In this document: positions 60,615-64,000 of the stretch, in pieces
Layout: every line of letters begins with the position of its first letter
Position numbering within the stretch: the first letter of the stretch is position 1
NCBI RefSeq assembly: GCF_004193775.1
Contig: NC_041011.1
Location: 47,189,167 to 47,253,166 of the forward strand
Length of the DNA: 64,000 nt
Direction of reading: 5' to 3'
From: Glycine soja
Lineage: Eukaryota; Streptophyta; Magnoliopsida; Fabales; Fabaceae
Translations under genes and position numbers: made by a program
Notes under the pieces: model-generated
Seen by the model: only the letters and a program-made list of their open reading frames with translations
Database searches by the model: none
What the model was told of the DNA's origin: nothing

Positions 60615-63600
60615 TAATTCAGCAAAAAAAAAAGAAGAAGAAGCATTAACCTTTCAACTAAAAAAAACAGTGCGAAGAACCCAAAACTTGCATAATTTAA
60701 AGAAAAAATTACTATTTTTTATAAGAAAATTTACTAATTTTTGTTGTTACATTTTATCAAATTTTGAACAACAAAATTTATTTAATTTATACATAATGTC
60801 CCTGAAAGGTTAATTGTTTTGTCGTAAACTATAATTTGAAGGGGTAAAAGTTAAAATTTAAAGTGCAAAAGGTTTTTTCTTTTCGATCCCGCCCAAACCT
60901 GAAATGATTATTAGTGGACATCAGATGATTCAGACCTACCTAGGTTGGTGAAATTTTGGAGGGTTTGTACATCAAATTCATGATTGGCTTATTTGGGGAA
61001 GACTTTTGTGAGCTATTCATAATCATTGGCCCGTCTACACTCTATAGTGCTAACATGCACGCATGTACATAATGAACACGGAAACTATAATAATATTATT
61101 AATTACTATATTATATATATGGTAAATGATTGCTTGTTTAAATAATAATAACTATTGAAAAGCCAATGGAAATAAAAATTGGTAGGATTGTTAATTAGCA
61201 TGAGATTTTGAACAACCTTCAATCAGGATGTCTGCAAGATGGGTGTACAGTCCACTAGAGACCACGCATCTTAAAGCTTGAATAAGCTTTTTTACAGCTA
61301 AAGCCTAACTTTGAAACGTTATAGACGCCATGCAAGTCAAATTCTAAAAGACTAAAACATTCGTACAAAATCGTTTACGAAGTATTGGTACAAAAATATT
61401 TATATCACATGGTCACTTGACTTTTATAAGATAAATGCTTATTAATTATTATTATTATACAGTATATATGCACCATAAAAAATTAAACCCCTTTTTAGGG
61501 TGATTAATTTTATGTCATTGATATCATTTTCATGATATCAGTGGCAAGTTGTAATTAAAATTAGAATAAAAAAATATATATACATTTTATTAAATAAATA
61601 TATACATTCTATTAAACAAGATTAATCATTTTTAAGTTAAAGATTTTATTGTGGGTTATTATGTGATATTGGGTGTTGTTCTTCATTGTTTTTATTTGAA
61701 GGTTTTTGTTTGTTATTTGTAGGGTATTTAATAAAATTTCTCGAGAGTGTCTTATTTGTAAAGAATAATTTCAATTTTTCACAAATATACTAACAACATT
61801 AATTAATGAATTTGATTAGGAGTGTACGTAAGAGAAATACATCTTAAGAGAAGAGAATGCATATGTAATATATTCAAACTTGTAAGAATATTTGTGTAAT
61901 TTACTTAAAAAAATAATTATACGTATAATACGTGGATTCCTTTCCTCTCAAATAAAAAAGCATGTGGTTCCTTTACACGCCCAATATTTATTTATAGATC
62001 AACTTATATATTATGAGTAATGAGAGGACGTAAAGTATAAAAGTGATAAGATATATTTGTCATTGTTATCTGTACTATTAAATATTGTAAAGTATTGGTC
62101 TAAAATTTAAAATACGAAAGTGCTTATTGTAATTATGTACTGTTTAGGTGGATAGCATTAGATTACCAGCAATTTGCATGCAAATACTTTCCTTTATTTT
62201 CGGAAAATAATGGGTAGATACTTGTACTCTAGTAGACACTTATGTTTCAATAATAATAAAAAAAAGACACTTATATGCTTGATTTAGGGAAGAAAGAAAA
62301 AGAAAAAAAAAATGAAAGAGATGATTTTATAAGTTATTTAGTAAGGAAGAAAACTGAATATTTATATAAAATACCATAAATACCCTTTGTAGAAAAAATA
62401 TACTAAAAGTAATGATATTTTAGATCTTTAATGTTTTTTTAATGTATTAATCCACTTCTCTCGCTATCTTTCTGTTTTGGAAAGATTGTTAAATTAGTGG
62501 GTCCCACCTACTTTTTTTTCATTTGTTCCTATTTTTCAAGGAATCAAATGAGTGGGAAAAAAAAATATAATTTTATATATTTTCTTTCTCTTCCGTTTCT
62601 TCTTATTTTTTGTCATTCCAAACATATAGTGTAAAAGAAATAAAGAAAGACCAGAAATTTTTTTAAGCATAATATAATATGTGATAGGGAAAAAGATAAA
62701 AAAATTATAAATATTAAGAAAGTGTTTAGACTTTAGAGTTAAAAAATATTCGTATTTTTCTATCACTGTAAATGAAACTAGATCCTTCTCCACATGATAG
62801 TTCTCTCTCCAACGAAATTATTTACCAGCTTATCTCTCTCTTTTATAACTACTTATAATTAGGTCGAAGGATGGATTTTTTTATAATAAAACTAGGATGA
62901 TTCGACTTGAATATTATATTATTGTTTTAAACTCATACAATGTCTTCCTCTTAAAAAAAACCATATAATAATATTAGTATTTATTTTCCTAACTTAAAAA
63001 TAATTAGATGTTTACATTTTCTTTATCGGAGATATTTATGTTGCTCATTAGTGTTATTTACTTATTTTACATCATCTTTAATTACGAAGTTATTAGATGA
63101 TAGATAAGTTAAGTTAAAATATACTGATATTTATTTTTAAATCGCATGTATCTTTTATTTTTTGTTGAAGTCAAGCTTATTTGAATCATACAAAATTATT
63201 GTGAGCAATAAAGAAAGATTCTCTTACTCCAATCCAAGGGATTGACACATTAGTGTAAGGTCCGACTATATTTATATGACTGATAATGATTTATTTAGAA
63301 AAAAAATTCATATTTAAATTCATATATCACGAGTGAGATTAATTTATGACTTAGTGGGTTAAGGGACAATCATGATCTTTGATCTAGGACTAAAAAATAA
63401 AGATTCTTTAAATATTTAATACAATTACATACTTAAAACTCAAACTCAAAACCTAAACTTAAGTTGAAATAATTTTATGCTATGTGTTTGATTCTAAAAA
63501 AAAATAACTTTATAATAATGATACAACATATTCTGGGAAAAAAGTGTTAGACGATGATAATAAAGAAATATCTATTTCAATTTTAGTTGAAAAGACTAAG

Positions 63601-64000
63601 TCATTTCAATTACCAGTTATAAGGTTATAGGTATAACAATAATTTAAAATTTAATTTAATATTTAATATTAGGTTAAATGAGCAATAAAACACTTAAATT
63701 TACACATATTTTTATTAATAAATATCCGTGTTCTGACTTAGACATATTATATTGTTAGTCTTTCTTCTTATATTGTGAATTTTATTCTGGATACTCACCG
63801 GTTCAAGGTTTCAAATTGCAATTAATATCACTACATAAATAGATAAAGGCTAATGAGATATATAATCATGATCAACAGGGTGAAAGCAAGAGATTTGGAT
63901 TTGGGATGATGGTGAAGAAGAAAACGCACGACTTCGATGATTGTACTACGAGCATTAAAAGTACTGAAAAATTATTAAACAACATAAAAAAAAAACAAAT

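Larger units (their letters stand above)
55140..64000. other. 9-kb AT-rich region, no supported gene
   Basis: Apart from the upstream region of the extensin, I see only short frames without motifs, long TA arrays and MITE-like fragments. A plus-strand ATG at 63906 followed by VKKKTHDFDDCTTSIKS runs open to the right edge of the window. It could be the first exon of a gene beyond the edge, but about 30 Lys-rich codons are too few to decide. Confidence 0.5.

Noticed and set aside
62460..62850. MITE-like block with TCCAAACATA and GTGGGTCCCACC words
   Set aside because: Only one end could be recognised, so the element borders cannot be supported.
1..64000. tRNA, rRNA and CRISPR-like arrays
   Set aside because: No tRNA A/B-box pair in a cloverleaf context, no rRNA segment and no spaced repeat array was seen by eye; a tRNAscan-type search was not possible.

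Overview
The window is AT-rich nuclear DNA of a flowering plant. The gene set (extensin, STY-type ACT-domain kinase, group I bZIP, serine decarboxylase-like enzyme), the GT-AG introns and the types of small transposon all look like a legume, and Glycine or a close relative is my best guess. The species is an inference; no search was run. Four intact protein genes can be reconstructed exon by exon, and most of the rest is AT-rich intergenic DNA, transposon relics and microsatellites.

Layout. 1-10,000: no intact gene; a tandem duplication at about 0.8-1.0 kb and a Tourist/PIF-Harbinger-like element (3798-4668) with matching ends and a TAA target duplication. 10,196-14,104 (+): a four-exon group I bZIP factor with a Stowaway-like MITE in intron 1 and a tandem duplication in intron 3. 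15,329-25,863 (-): a tandem pair of pyridoxal-phosphate decarboxylase genes of the serine/histidine decarboxylase type. The copy at 15.3-17.3 kb is a pseudogene with several lesions; the copy at 23.2-25.9 kb is intact in five exons. Between them lie a decayed RNase H-like reverse-transcriptase fragment (18.9-19.2 kb) and a decayed hAT transposase (20.3-21.7 kb). 26-31.4 kb: no gene seen.

31,623-41,116 (+): a sixteen-exon ACT-domain Ser/Thr/Tyr kinase of the STY8/17/46 type. A minimal upstream ORF ends directly against its start codon. Intron 2 holds a TRIM/LTR-like remnant. Intron 12 holds a 28-bp minisatellite and a fragment of plastid clpP flanked by a 26-bp direct repeat. 41-53.3 kb: no gene seen; MITE-like foldbacks, a 258-bp tandem duplication and long TA arrays. 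53,727-55,058 (-): an intronless extensin with 17 Tyr-Tyr-Tyr-His repeat units and a His-Pro-rich tract whose template strand is a long run of G triplets. 55.1-64 kb: no intact gene seen.

The genes do not form a pathway: they are unrelated plant loci, apart from the tandem decarboxylase pair. I found no convincing new biological system. The most informative observations are the clpP insertion with its flanking repeat, the decay and promoter split of one decarboxylase copy, the stop-start abutted uORF of the kinase, and the His-Pro/G-triplet tract of the extensin.
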